Notes under the pieces: model-generated
The model's input: only the letters and a program-made list of their open reading frames with translations
Database searches by the model: none
What the model was told of the DNA's origin: nothing
Shown here: piece by piece, positions 1 through 6,837 of the stretch
Layout of the letters: each line of letters starts with the position of its first letter
Position numbering within the stretch: the first letter of the stretch is position 1
Position numbers and translations under genes: made by a program
Origin: an uncultured Ruminococcus sp.
GTDB taxonomy: Bacteria; Bacillota; Clostridia; Oscillospirales; Ruminococcaceae
Length of the DNA stretch: 8,052 nucleotides
Assembly: GCA_910579835.1 (NCBI GenBank)
Contig: CAJTWQ010000065.1
Coordinates: 1 to 8,052, forward strand
Reading direction: 5' to 3'

Positions 1-77
1 GCAAGGGATGTTTTACCCGAGCCGTTATGTCCGGCAAAAGCTATATTTCTTACTTTATTTATGTCGTACTCTTTCAT
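1..77 (-). CDS. EF-G-like translational GTPase, N-terminal fragment (cut by window edge)
   Basis: Reading the minus strand from an ATG at 77 gives 25 full codons that run off the left edge. The peptide starts MKEYDINKVRNIAFAG and continues into GHNGSGKTSL, a Walker A/G1 P-loop (A/GxxxxGKT) at about residues 16-23. A short lead of the type K-x(5-7)-RN-(I/V)-A-(F/L) followed at once by GH-x-x-SGKTSL is typical of elongation factor G and of the EF-G-like paralogues of clostridia. These are GTPases acting on the ribosome in translocation or recycling. A ribosome binding site GAGGAG lies at 92-87, nine bases before the ATG, and supports the start. Only the G1 motif is visible, so true EF-G, an EF-G-like paralogue or a tetracycline-resistance-type ribosomal protection protein cannot be told apart. 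The GHNGSGKT form, in place of the GHIDAGKT of canonical EF-G, favours the paralogue. Confidence 0.72.
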   Translation of the reverse strand, partial: MKEYDINKVRNIAFAGHNGSGKTSL

Positions 78-138
78 TTTAGAATTCTCCTCGTTAATAA
101 ATTTACAGTATCAGCAATTTATACCACTGTACTCGATA

Positions 139-167
139 ATTATAATATATTTTTAAGCAAATTGCAA
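139..167 (-). promoter_or_regulatory. Predicted sigma-A promoter for the EF-G-like gene
   Basis: On the minus strand a -35 TTGCAA (167-162) is separated by 17 bases from a perfect -10 TATAAT (144-139). Transcription would start near 132, giving a leader of about 55 bases to the ATG at 77. The surroundings are very AT-rich, which raises the chance of a random match, but spacing and orientation fit. This separates the EF-G-like gene from the flippase gene upstream on the same strand. Confidence 0.5.
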
Positions 168-212
168 TACTTTACATATTTTTTCTACATATCACATTAC
201 TATAAAGATTAT

Positions 213-1739
213 TTATTGTGCATTTTTAACAGTTTTACCAAATTCTTTTCCGTCAAAAAGCTTTATTCCCCCTAAAATTGAAAATACCGCAAAATATCCC
301 GCGCCCCAAATCAGCGTATATATTACCATTTCCGGAATACTTTTTAATTCCGCTCCCACAGCGCTCATAAGAATCTGCGCCGGACACATAGTCATATACG
401 CATATAAAACAGGAACAACAATCATGCGGAACGGTTCAAACCGCATTCCGGTATTCCGAAGCAGCTTAATGAAACGCGAACAATTTCCCAGCACATTACT
501 TGCATAATAGGATGCCGCAATGCCGTAAAAACCGATTCTCGGCACGAAAATCAGTACAATAGTTATTCTCACCGCATACTCCGCCAGATAATTCAGGGAG
601 GAAAACGCCTGCAGCCCCATGCCCTTTATCATAGCTTCAAGAATAATCTCCATGTAAATAAAAGGCACTACAGGAGCAATGACGGAAATCATTTTACCGG
701 CTGTCTCCCCGCCTCCCAAAAGTTCCCCGATAGGCAGTCCAAAACGCACAAGAACAGAGGCGGCAAAAACTGAGAACATCATAGTCCAACGTGAAAGACG
801 GCAGAATAAGCTTTTTATGCGTTCTTTATTTCCTGATGCGGCAGCCCTTGCGGTTTCACTAACTATAATCCCCGACATTGAACAGAGAATAACCGAAGGA
901 AAAAACAAGGTAGGAATGACAATTGCTTCAAATATGCCAAAATTACTAAAAGCTTCTGCAACTGAATTTCCGCTCTGCCGCAGGCACATCGGTATCAGAG
1001 CGTCGTTAGCGCTGCTTAGAGATGCCGTAAGTATTCCCCCGCCCATAATAGGAAACGCATAGGCGGCGTACCGGCGGAAGTTCAGAGTTCCTTTTCCTCT
1101 GTAATGTTCATGATTTCCGGCGAATGCAATAAGAAAGAAAATGAGCGACGAAATATTTCCGGCAATGATTCCGGCAATCATAATTTCACAGACAATGCTT
1201 TCAGACGGAGAGTCGGAAGCAATAGTAAAAAAGATTATAACTGCGGATTTAACAACAAATTCAAGAACATCACCTGCAGCGGTTACCGAAGAACGGCGCC
1301 CGGCATTAAAATATCCTTTAAAGCAGGATGAAACCGCTCCGGAAACAAGAGCAATCGGCATAAAACGCACTGACGCCGCCATATCGGCTCCGCTGAAAAA
1401 ACGGCTGCTTATCGGCTCGGCCAGAAAAAAAACTACAGACGAAACCGTCAGACTCAGCATCATACAAAGTTTTATACCATGTATTAAAATCCGATTTGGA
1501 TTACCTCCGGATTTTCCAAGCTCCTCAGAAATCAACCGACTCATACAGAGAAAGGCGTTTCCGTTAGAGATTATGCCTGCCAATCCGAGAAAGGAGCCTG
1601 TCAGCGTCAGAATTCCTATAGCCGAAGTTCCGAGCTGCTTTGTTATAAATACGTTCAGCATCAGCGCCGCCGTGTCAAGACAGATCTGCATAACTGTCAG
1701 CATGACCGTATCACGGATGATTTTGCTTTTAAATATCAT
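213..1739 (-). CDS. SpoVB-like oligosaccharide/lipid flippase (MATE/MOP superfamily membrane protein)
   Basis: The 508-residue protein is almost entirely hydrophobic segments separated by short basic loops, with the length and layout of the SpoVB/MurJ/Wzx branch of the MOP exporter superfamily. The first helix pair, with LNVFITKQLGTSAIGIL (about residues 28-44), matches the family pattern of a polar face followed by a G-x-x-G-I-G-I-like turn. Near residue 370-410 a stretch EAMIKGMGLQ then a tyrosine/asparagine-rich helix and VPRIGFYGIA resembles the C-terminal half of SpoVB-type transporters (the I/LKG-x-x-Q and R-x-G-I-Y-G patterns). Such proteins flip undecaprenyl-linked sugars or lipid II across the membrane; the substrate here cannot be read from sequence. 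The ATG at 1739 is preceded by AGGGGG (1750-1745) at five bases. The gene lies 117 bases downstream of gatD on the same strand, with a hairpin between them, so it is probably its own unit. Symbol left blank because SpoVB-like paralogues are numerous in clostridia. Confidence 0.85.
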   Translation of the reverse strand: MIFKSKIIRDTVMLTVMQICLDTAALMLNVFITKQLGTSAIGILTLTGSFLGLAGIISNGNAFLCMSRLISEELGKSGGNPNRILIHGIKLCMMLSLTVSSVVFFLAEPISSRFFSGADMAASVRFMPIALVSGAVSSCFKGYFNAGRRSSVTAAGDVLEFVVKSAVIIFFTIASDSPSESIVCEIMIAGIIAGNISSLIFFLIAFAGNHEHYRGKGTLNFRRYAAYAFPIMGGGILTASLSSANDALIPMCLRQSGNSVAEAFSNFGIFEAIVIPTLFFPSVILCSMSGIIVSETARAAASGNKERIKSLFCRLSRWTMMFSVFAASVLVRFGLPIGELLGGGETAGKMISVIAPVVPFIYMEIILEAMIKGMGLQAFSSLNYLAEYAVRITIVLIFVPRIGFYGIAASYYASNVLGNCSRFIKLLRNTGMRFEPFRMIVVPVLYAYMTMCPAQILMSAVGAELKSIPEMVIYTLIWGAGYFAVFSILGGIKLFDGKEFGKTVKNAQ

Positions 1740-1773
1740 ACCTTCCCCCTTGTCCTGTTATTACTATTTCACT

Positions 1774-1804
1774 ATATGCACAGATTTGGAAGAATATGAA
1801 AAGA
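1774..1804 (-). promoter_or_regulatory. Weak candidate promoter for the flippase gene
   Basis: On the minus strand, just after the gatD terminator hairpin, a -10-like TATAGT (about 1779-1774) is preceded at 18 bases by a poor -35-like TTCATA (about 1803-1798). The match is weak and the -35 would overlap the terminator T-tract, so the flippase gene might instead depend on read-through from murT-gatD. Confidence 0.25.
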
Positions 1805-1831
1805 GCATGACCTTTTTGACAAAGATCATGC
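1799..1831 (-). terminator. Probable intrinsic terminator after murT-gatD
   Basis: On the minus strand an 11-bp stem (arms 1831-1821 and 1815-1805, one U·G wobble) closes a five-base loop (1820-1816) and is followed by TCTTTTC. It starts 25 bases beyond the gatD stop codon. The same DNA on the plus strand would carry a C·A mismatch, so the structure is better on the minus strand, as expected for a gatD terminator. The T-tract is broken by a C and the stem is only moderately GC-rich, so termination may be partial. Confidence 0.6.
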
Positions 1832-1856
1832 ACATGTTTCCTATATAAACAGTTTC

Positions 1857-2606
1857 TTATTTCTTTTTATTGAGAAGCCTGCTAATCATAACCTTTCGGC
1901 ACTCCATTTCAAGCTTATCATCAAGAGAGGCCAGCTCCTGCAGTGAATCGGCTCCCCGATTCATGCAATAAGCAATCATATAATCGGAAATTTCCGGATT
2001 TTTCGCCAGACACGGACCGTGAAGGTATGTTGCTATGACGTTCTTTTCGAAATACCCCTCCGACTCGCTTTTTGAACAGTTTCCGCTGCCGTAAAGCACT
2101 TTTCCGAAAGGCGTTTTTACACCTCTGGTCTGACCGCCATGATTCTCAAATCCCACCACATCAACAGGCTTTCCGGTCATCTCAGTACGAATAACAATAT
2201 TACCGATACAGCGTTTTTTACGGCTTTCAGGGGCAACCGTGTAATAATCAAATAATCCCAGTCCTGGAATCTTGTTGCCATCGGCGTCACGGTAATATTT
2301 ACCCATCAACTGATAGCCTCCACATATCAGGAACAGAAAAACACCCTCCTTATATGCCTTTTCGATCCCATTTCTGCATTTGAGAAGATCGTCAGCGATA
2401 TGCTGCTGTTCAAGATCTGCTCCTCCGCCTATATATATGAGATCGTACAAAGAAAAATCAGGCATTTCCGAATCGACCGAATATCTGTAAATTTCACAGC
2501 CTATTCCTCTCATTTTACAGCGGTATTCTATAATCTCCATATTTCCGCTGTCACCGTAAAGATCAAGCATATCTGCATACATATGAAGAATTTTCAACGT
2601 TTTCAC
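1857..2606 (-). CDS. gatD: Lipid II isoglutaminyl synthase, glutamine amidotransferase subunit GatD
   Basis: GatD is the class-I-like (CobB/CobQ type) glutaminase that supplies ammonia to MurT for converting the alpha-carboxyl of D-Glu in lipid II to D-isoglutamine, on the cytoplasmic side of the membrane. The 249 residues show the family in order: the N-terminal lead KILHMYADMLDLYGDSGN (about 5-22), which I recognise from GatD/CobQ-like proteins; IYIGGGADLEQ (58-67); the nucleophile elbow LICGGYQLMG with Cys95; GFENHGGQT (152-160); and YLHGPCLAKNP with the catalytic His196. The third triad member is contributed by MurT in characterised complexes. Length matches the family (about 240-260). 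The start is a GTG at 2606, supported by GGAGG (2620-2616) inside the end of murT. The 4-base overlap GTGA with the murT stop implies translational coupling and equal stoichiometry. Confidence 0.95.
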   Translation of the reverse strand: MKTLKILHMYADMLDLYGDSGNMEIIEYRCKMRGIGCEIYRYSVDSEMPDFSLYDLIYIGGGADLEQQHIADDLLKCRNGIEKAYKEGVFLFLICGGYQLMGKYYRDADGNKIPGLGLFDYYTVAPESRKKRCIGNIVIRTEMTGKPVDVVGFENHGGQTRGVKTPFGKVLYGSGNCSKSESEGYFEKNVIATYLHGPCLAKNPEISDYMIAYCMNRGADSLQELASLDDKLEMECRKVMISRLLNKKK

Positions 2607-3943
2607 TGTGCCTTTCCTCCGTTTCCGGCGATATATCTTTTAAGCGCCGCCCTTGTGGGCTGAACTGCCGTATAATTGGCTATAACAAACTTCTTTCCAG
2701 GCGTTTTGGCAAGCTCCGCCACAGACTTGTCCAGATCAGGACATACAACGATTTTTTCGGCAGGATAGCCGGAATTCTTGATTCTCACCGCAATATCATA
2801 AGCCCTTGTCCCAGATGTTACAACTCTGGAAACACGCTCAAAAACGCTGAAATTTATATCCCATATCCATGAAACGTCAAGACCGTCAGCCACATTATCG
2901 TTAAGGACGAAAAGCAGTTCCTTTTCACCGCCCATCTCATTCATAACACGAATGGTCATATTGGCCCCTACCGGATTTTTCGCCAGATTCAGTGTAGTAT
3001 CCCGATCACCGAGCATAAATTTTTCCATACGTCCGTTATTGACAGTATATGTGGAAATAACCTTATCCGTAACTTGGGGTTCAATTTGGTAAAGCTTCGC
3101 TGCGGCAGCCACTGCGGTCATATTATAAACATTGTATATGCTGCCCAGCACCGGGGAATATTCACGGCCGTCAGCAGTAAATACAGGTTTGGACAGATCA
3201 ATGTTTTCAGCAATAATATAAGGCGCATAATTTCCGAAACCGCACTTTTTGCAGATGAATTTTCCAATATGAGAATACTGGTAATACTCATATTCTAAAG
3301 CATCGCCGCAAAACGGGCAGAAGCGCCCTTCCGAGGCCTCAAAAACATTTTGGGTAGCAAAGGCATACTGTTCTGCATGAAAATATTTTACATTTTTATT
3401 TTCAGGATTTGCTCTGCCAAGACGGGCAGTATTAGGATCGTCCCCGTTAAGAATAAGATTCCCGTTAAAAGTCTTACAGAAATCGTTTATTTTCCGGATA
3501 AGAGTTTCCATTTCACCATTTCTGTCCAGCTGATCCCGGAAGAAATTCAGCACTACAAGGGTATCCAGCTTCAGTTGCGAATAAACCACAGGAACATGGG
3601 ATTCGTCAGTTTCCAGAATGAGATAGTCCGCCCTAACCCTGCCTTTCATATCGCAATGCCGCAAAAGAAGCGAACAGATGCCGGTATCAAGATTATTACC
3701 CTCTCTGTTAATAATTATTTTCTTTCCGCTGCCCTCAAAAAGCTGGGCAATACAGTTCGTCACCGATGTTTTTCCGTTTGTTCCTGTAACTGCAATTATG
3801 GGACATTCTACCTTGAACATGGATACCGCCTTATGCCCGGAAAGATGCCAGAGCACAATTCCGGGAAGATTCCCCGCATTGCGTTTCATAAGCCGCAGCA
3901 GTCTGACTATGATCTTTCCGATAAGTATAAGTAATATTTTCAC
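2603..3943 (-). CDS. murT: Lipid II isoglutaminyl synthase, Mur ligase-like subunit MurT
   Basis: MurT is the ATP-using subunit that activates the D-Glu carboxyl of lipid II and joins it to ammonia delivered by GatD. The 446 residues show an N-terminal hydrophobic/basic lead; the Mur ligase P-loop VTGTNGKTSVTN (52-63); VLNFFRDQLDRNGEMET (131-147) in the central domain; and LNGDDPN (165-171). A four-cysteine zinc ribbon, CPFC (209-212) with CKKC (231-234), is inserted as in Staphylococcus and Streptococcus MurT. The C-terminal DUF1727 domain carries NNGRMEKF (302-309), LAKNPVGANM (320-329) and VLNDNVADGLDVSWIWD (346-362). Asp349 in LNDN sits where the MurT residue completing the GatD triad is found. 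The start is a GTG at 3943 with AAAGGAG (3955-3949) six bases before it. The length is normal and no motif is missing. It is the first gene of a two-gene operon with gatD and is divergent from the AraC-type gene. Confidence 0.96.
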   Translation of the reverse strand: MKILLILIGKIIVRLLRLMKRNAGNLPGIVLWHLSGHKAVSMFKVECPIIAVTGTNGKTSVTNCIAQLFEGSGKKIIINREGNNLDTGICSLLLRHCDMKGRVRADYLILETDESHVPVVYSQLKLDTLVVLNFFRDQLDRNGEMETLIRKINDFCKTFNGNLILNGDDPNTARLGRANPENKNVKYFHAEQYAFATQNVFEASEGRFCPFCGDALEYEYYQYSHIGKFICKKCGFGNYAPYIIAENIDLSKPVFTADGREYSPVLGSIYNVYNMTAVAAAAKLYQIEPQVTDKVISTYTVNNGRMEKFMLGDRDTTLNLAKNPVGANMTIRVMNEMGGEKELLFVLNDNVADGLDVSWIWDINFSVFERVSRVVTSGTRAYDIAVRIKNSGYPAEKIVVCPDLDKSVAELAKTPGKKFVIANYTAVQPTRAALKRYIAGNGGKAQ

Positions 3944-3976
3944 GACTTTCTCCTTTATGATTCATCATTTTAATTT

Positions 3977-4005
3977 ATTATATCACACTGGAACTAATTA
4001 GTCAA
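3977..4005 (-). promoter_or_regulatory. murT-gatD promoter, extended -10
   Basis: On the minus strand TTGACT (4005-4000), a 17-base spacer and a perfect TATAAT (3982-3977) preceded by TGA (an extended -10, TGnTATAAT). Transcription should start near 3970, about 27 bases before the GTG start of murT. The match to the housekeeping consensus is close to ideal, so basal expression is expected to be strong. Confidence 0.82.
3993..4002. promoter_or_regulatory. 10-bp palindrome overlapping the murT -35: candidate operator
   Basis: ACTAATTAGT is a perfect palindrome that covers the spacer end and the first half of the murT -35 element (4005-4000). A protein bound here would block the murT promoter and might contact RNA polymerase at the divergent one. 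It is short and AT-rich, so chance cannot be excluded. AraC-family proteins more often bind direct repeats. Confidence 0.3.
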
Positions 4006-4027
4006 TAGAAATCTAACAGATGCCCTA

Positions 4028-4056
4028 TGGACTTTTTTACAATACTGTGATATAAT
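4028..4056 (+). promoter_or_regulatory. Promoter of the araC-type/TIR operon, extended -10
   Basis: TGGACT (4028-4033, four of six consensus bases), a 17-base spacer and a perfect TATAAT (4051-4056) preceded by TGA, an extended -10. The start would be near 4063, leaving a leader of about 44 bases to the ATG at 4107. The -35 is weaker than that of the divergent murT promoter; the two -35 elements are 22 bases apart. Confidence 0.75.
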
Positions 4057-4106
4057 TATAACATGCTGATACTAAACTTCTGAGTAAACAATAAAGGAGG
4101 ACAGAT

Positions 4107-4895
4107 ATGAAAATTTTTCAGATAGATCTTAACTATACCAGCGATATTATCGAAAAAAAGATTTCTAAAGACATCTTCAGCCTTTATATTTTTAAAACTC
4201 CCGTTATATTTACTATAAACGGCAACGATACGGCCGTATCCGGCAGTTTCGCCATTATAACCAGCAGCGACATCAACATAAAATTTCGTTCCCCCTCTCA
4301 GAAAAAAATAAAATTTGACTGCATAAGATTCTGCCCCTCAGCAACTGATAAGCAATATATGACGTCCATAAATCTTCCTTTAAATACACCTGTCAGAATA
4401 AAAGAAGAATTTACCGTTTTTTCTTCAGTCAGAGCAATGAAGATCAATTATGTCTGCCATGGGAAACATGTCTGCGACCTTATGGAGTTGTATATAAAAA
4501 TAATTCTGATCTCAATAAGTGAATCTTATATGAACAGCTCAGAAAAAAATGAAATTTTTATCTCCCGGTATTCAGAACTTAAAAATCTGCGCAATTCTGT
4601 ATATGAAGAGCCATCAGCTCCTTGGAATATAGAAGATATATGCATAAAAATGGATATAAGCCGCACTTACTTCCACCGATTGTATAAGGAAGCATTCGGC
4701 GTAACCTTTCTGCGCGACGTTATAGAAAGCCGGCTGCTTCTCGGATCCGAGCTTCTGACGTCCACCAATCTTTCCATCAGCGCCGTTGCAGAAAAGTGCG
4801 GATATGAAAACGATTCCTATTTTATGCGTCAGTTCAAAAAATACAGGGGTTGTACTCCCTCGGAATACCGCAAAAGAGCGGCAAATAACATGTAA
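4107..4895 (+). CDS. AraC-family transcriptional regulator
   Basis: The 262-residue protein has the normal two-part layout of the family. Residues 1 to about 165 are beta-rich in character (ligand or dimer domain, not recognised). Residues about 171-258 are the double helix-turn-helix DNA-binding domain. The first HTH is IEDICIKMDISRTYFHRLYK (175-194). The second carries the family signature ISAVAEKCGYENDSYFMRQF (224-243), followed by KKYRGCTPSEYRK (244-256). The ATG at 4107 has a perfect AGGAGG (4095-4100) six bases upstream. The gene is divergent from murT, 163 bases away. It is followed after 14 bases by the TIR-TPR gene, so it probably regulates its own operon, murT-gatD, or both. No N-terminal metal- or sugar-binding cupin motif stands out, so the signal is unknown. 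Confidence 0.92.
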   Translation: MKIFQIDLNYTSDIIEKKISKDIFSLYIFKTPVIFTINGNDTAVSGSFAIITSSDINIKFRSPSQKKIKFDCIRFCPSATDKQYMTSINLPLNTPVRIKEEFTVFSSVRAMKINYVCHGKHVCDLMELYIKIILISISESYMNSSEKNEIFISRYSELKNLRNSVYEEPSAPWNIEDICIKMDISRTYFHRLYKEAFGVTFLRDVIESRLLLGSELLTSTNLSISAVAEKCGYENDSYFMRQFKKYRGCTPSEYRKRAANNM

Positions 4896-4909
4896 TAGGA
4901 GATATAGAT

Positions 4910-6634
4910 ATGCCTGTATATAAATGCAAAATGTGCGGAAAAGAACTTGAATCAGAAGCCGTACAAAACCTTGCAGTCTGCGGCTTTTGCAGAACCTCAC
5001 AAACACTTCCCGTTTCTGTCGGCGATAATATAATTGAAATGCTGAACAAAGGAAATCATCTCCGCCAAATATGCGAATTTGACAAAGCGGCTTCAATTTA
5101 TAATAAACTGCTGAAAGATAACCACACTGATCCGGAAATATACTGGCAGCTTGCCCTCTGCCGATTTGGAGTCAAATATATAAGAGACCCTCACGCCGAC
5201 ATAATGGTTCCGGAATGCCGCAGAACACGGTATAAATCAATTCTCTGCGACAATTCATTCATTGAAGCCTCGGACAGAAGCGATATGCTGCGCCGCAGTA
5301 CATACCTCAGAGAAGCTGAATATATAGACGTAATGCAGAAAAGGCTTTTAGCATGCGCCGTACAGCAGGATACGTATAATATTTTTCTTTGCGCAGCTGA
5401 AAAAAACAGACGCGGCGAAAAAACTCCGGACTTCTTTTTGGCATGCGAAATATATACAGCTCTTACTAAAAAAGGATATAATGTGTTTTTTCCGCCTGTA
5501 ACTCTTGCAGGCCGTGCGCCATACGACTATGAACCATGCGTTTTTTCCGCACTCAACAACGCTGAAATTATGATTACAGCAGCCGTGCGGCAGGAAAATA
5601 TAAATTCACTGAAAGCAAGAGATCAGTGGACACGATTTCTTGAACTTATAAATAACAACTCCGCCGGAAAACTAATTCCGGTGGTCAGGAATATAAGACT
5701 GCGCAGTCTTCCAAAGCCTTTGGCCGATCTGCCGGGATATTATTTATCTTCCGATGATACAATAAATGAGCTTATAGAAAATATAGAAAGTATCCTGGGG
5801 GAACCTGTAAAAAATGAAGATGTCACGGAAGAGGATATAACGCCCGAAGATCTTATCCGCCGCGGCAATTTATGCCTGGAAAGAAAACAGTGGGCGATCG
5901 CTGAAAAATATTTTGAGCGTGCAGTTGCTAAGGATCCGCGAAACCCGGCGATATATCTCGGAAAACTTCTTATTGAATGCGAGCTTGAATCTGCAGATAA
6001 ACTTCCGGAAATGGGATGTGATCTCTCGTTCAGCGAAAACTGCAAAAAAGCGCTTGAGCTTGGATCAGAGAAAATGGAAACGCTTTGCAGACAGTCTGCC
6101 CTTGTAAGAGGTTCCCGGCTTATGGAGTCAGCGCAGACTATAGAAGACCTTAATGCGGCAAGGGAATTATTTTCGCTGGCCAGAGGAACTGCGGGCGCTG
6201 AAGAATTGCTTACGGAATGCAGCCGCCGTATCGAAACCACGAAAGAGGATAATTATATAAAAGCTTGTCTGATGCTTCAGGAAAGTCTGTCCTACGAAGA
6301 CACTGAAAAAGCAAGAGAAATTTTCATTTTTCTTGAAAATTATAAGGACAGTCCGCTGAAGGTTCAGGAATGCACAGAACTTATGCTCCGCGATGATTAC
6401 GCCAAGGAAAACGCCTACAGAGACGCCGTTAATATACTGAAATCTGCCGAATTTCACAGTGATTACGACCGTTCTGCATGGATATTCAGCGCCCTTGACG
6501 ACTACAAAAGCAGTCGAAAAATGCTGAAAAAATGCCGCAGAAAGCAAATGCTCCTTTCTCTTTCTATACTTGTAAAAATTGGATTTATTGCAGGACTATG
6601 CTTTATAGTTCCGAAAATTATAGATAAGATTTAA
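4910..6634 (+). CDS. Zinc ribbon-TPR-TIR-TPR membrane-anchored protein
   Basis: The 574-residue protein opens with a zinc ribbon: CKMC (6-9) and CGFC (24-27). A TPR-like helical pair follows (about 50-90; FDKAASIYNKLL, then PEIYWQLALCRFGV), then a conserved-looking linker with PECRRTRYKSILCD (101-114). Residues about 155-262 are a TIR domain: YNIFL (156-160) is strand A, a charged loop KNRRGEKTPDF follows, then EIYTALTKKGYNVFF (180-194), YEPCVFSALNNAEIMI (207-222), W240 and KLIPVV (254-259). TIR domains mediate protein interaction or cleave NAD; Glu208 in YEP is at the place of the NADase glutamate. A second TPR block (about 314-347; LIRRGNLCLERKQWAIAEKY) and further helices (about 400-540) follow. 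A C-terminal hydrophobic helix (about 547-570) suggests a tail-anchored protein with its domains in the cytosol. The start is supported by AGGAG (4897-4901). The probable operon partner is the AraC-type gene. Function not known. Confidence 0.85.
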   Translation: MPVYKCKMCGKELESEAVQNLAVCGFCRTSQTLPVSVGDNIIEMLNKGNHLRQICEFDKAASIYNKLLKDNHTDPEIYWQLALCRFGVKYIRDPHADIMVPECRRTRYKSILCDNSFIEASDRSDMLRRSTYLREAEYIDVMQKRLLACAVQQDTYNIFLCAAEKNRRGEKTPDFFLACEIYTALTKKGYNVFFPPVTLAGRAPYDYEPCVFSALNNAEIMITAAVRQENINSLKARDQWTRFLELINNNSAGKLIPVVRNIRLRSLPKPLADLPGYYLSSDDTINELIENIESILGEPVKNEDVTEEDITPEDLIRRGNLCLERKQWAIAEKYFERAVAKDPRNPAIYLGKLLIECELESADKLPEMGCDLSFSENCKKALELGSEKMETLCRQSALVRGSRLMESAQTIEDLNAARELFSLARGTAGAEELLTECSRRIETTKEDNYIKACLMLQESLSYEDTEKAREIFIFLENYKDSPLKVQECTELMLRDDYAKENAYRDAVNILKSAEFHSDYDRSAWIFSALDDYKSSRKMLKKCRRKQMLLSLSILVKIGFIAGLCFIVPKIIDKI

Positions 6635-6737
6635 CTGCATTATAATCGATCTAGATACCTTTTTCTCCGATAAACCGTCGGCTGAAATTTCCGTTTACTA
6701 TAAATTTCTAAATTCTTGTAAAAATTTCAAAAAAAGC

Positions 6738-6766
6738 TTTACAATTAAATTTATTTGTGGTATAAT
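6738..6766 (+). promoter_or_regulatory. Promoter of the VanY-like gene, extended -10
   Basis: TTTACA (6738-6743), a 17-base spacer and a perfect TATAAT (6761-6766) preceded by TGG, an extended -10. Transcription would start near 6773, giving a leader of about 65 bases before the ATG at 6838. The rest of the 203-base gap (6635-6837) is AT-rich; no convincing terminator for the TIR gene was seen in it. Confidence 0.8.
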
Positions 6767-6837
6767 ATAAAACAATTGGAAATAAATATATTCACTGTTC
6801 TTGATTAAGACGTTAATTTAAGGAGAGATTCTTTTAT

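Larger units (their letters stand above)
3977..4056. repeat. Perfect 11-bp inverted repeat formed by the two divergent -10 regions
   Basis: ATTATATCACA (3977-3987) and TGTGATATAAT (4046-4056) are exact reverse complements, 58 bases apart. Each arm is a complete extended -10 element plus two further upstream bases. Only part of the identity is forced by the consensus: T-G and TATAAT are constrained, while the leading TG and the A before TATAAT are not. It may be coincidence of two good promoters or a shared control element. Confidence 0.6.

Noticed and set aside
27..275. An 82-codon plus-strand frame across the left intergenic region
   Set aside because: It overlaps the EF-G-like start and the flippase end, has no ribosome binding site, and its Phe/Tyr-rich translation is what AT-rich non-coding DNA gives.
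1141..1848. A 235-codon open frame on the plus strand
   Set aside because: It lies opposite the flippase gene, has no ribosome binding site, and its translation is a low-hydrophobicity mix with no recognisable motif. It is an antisense shadow.
3350..3934. A 194-codon plus-strand frame opposite murT
   Set aside because: No ribosome binding site, no family resemblance, and fully covered by murT, whose motifs are unambiguous.
4063..4083. A six-codon frame (MLILNF) starting at the predicted transcription start of the araC-type gene, possible leader peptide
   Set aside because: There is no ribosome binding site, no attenuator-like hairpin follows, and such short frames are expected by chance.
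5740..6240. A serine-rich 166-codon minus-strand frame inside the TIR gene
   Set aside because: Its serine-rich composition looks like an antisense product of the coding strand; no start signals and no known domain.
6680..6737. Possible terminator after the TIR gene (gaaattt/aaatttc repeats)
   Set aside because: The arms contain almost no G or C and the loop is long; stability would be too low to call a terminator.
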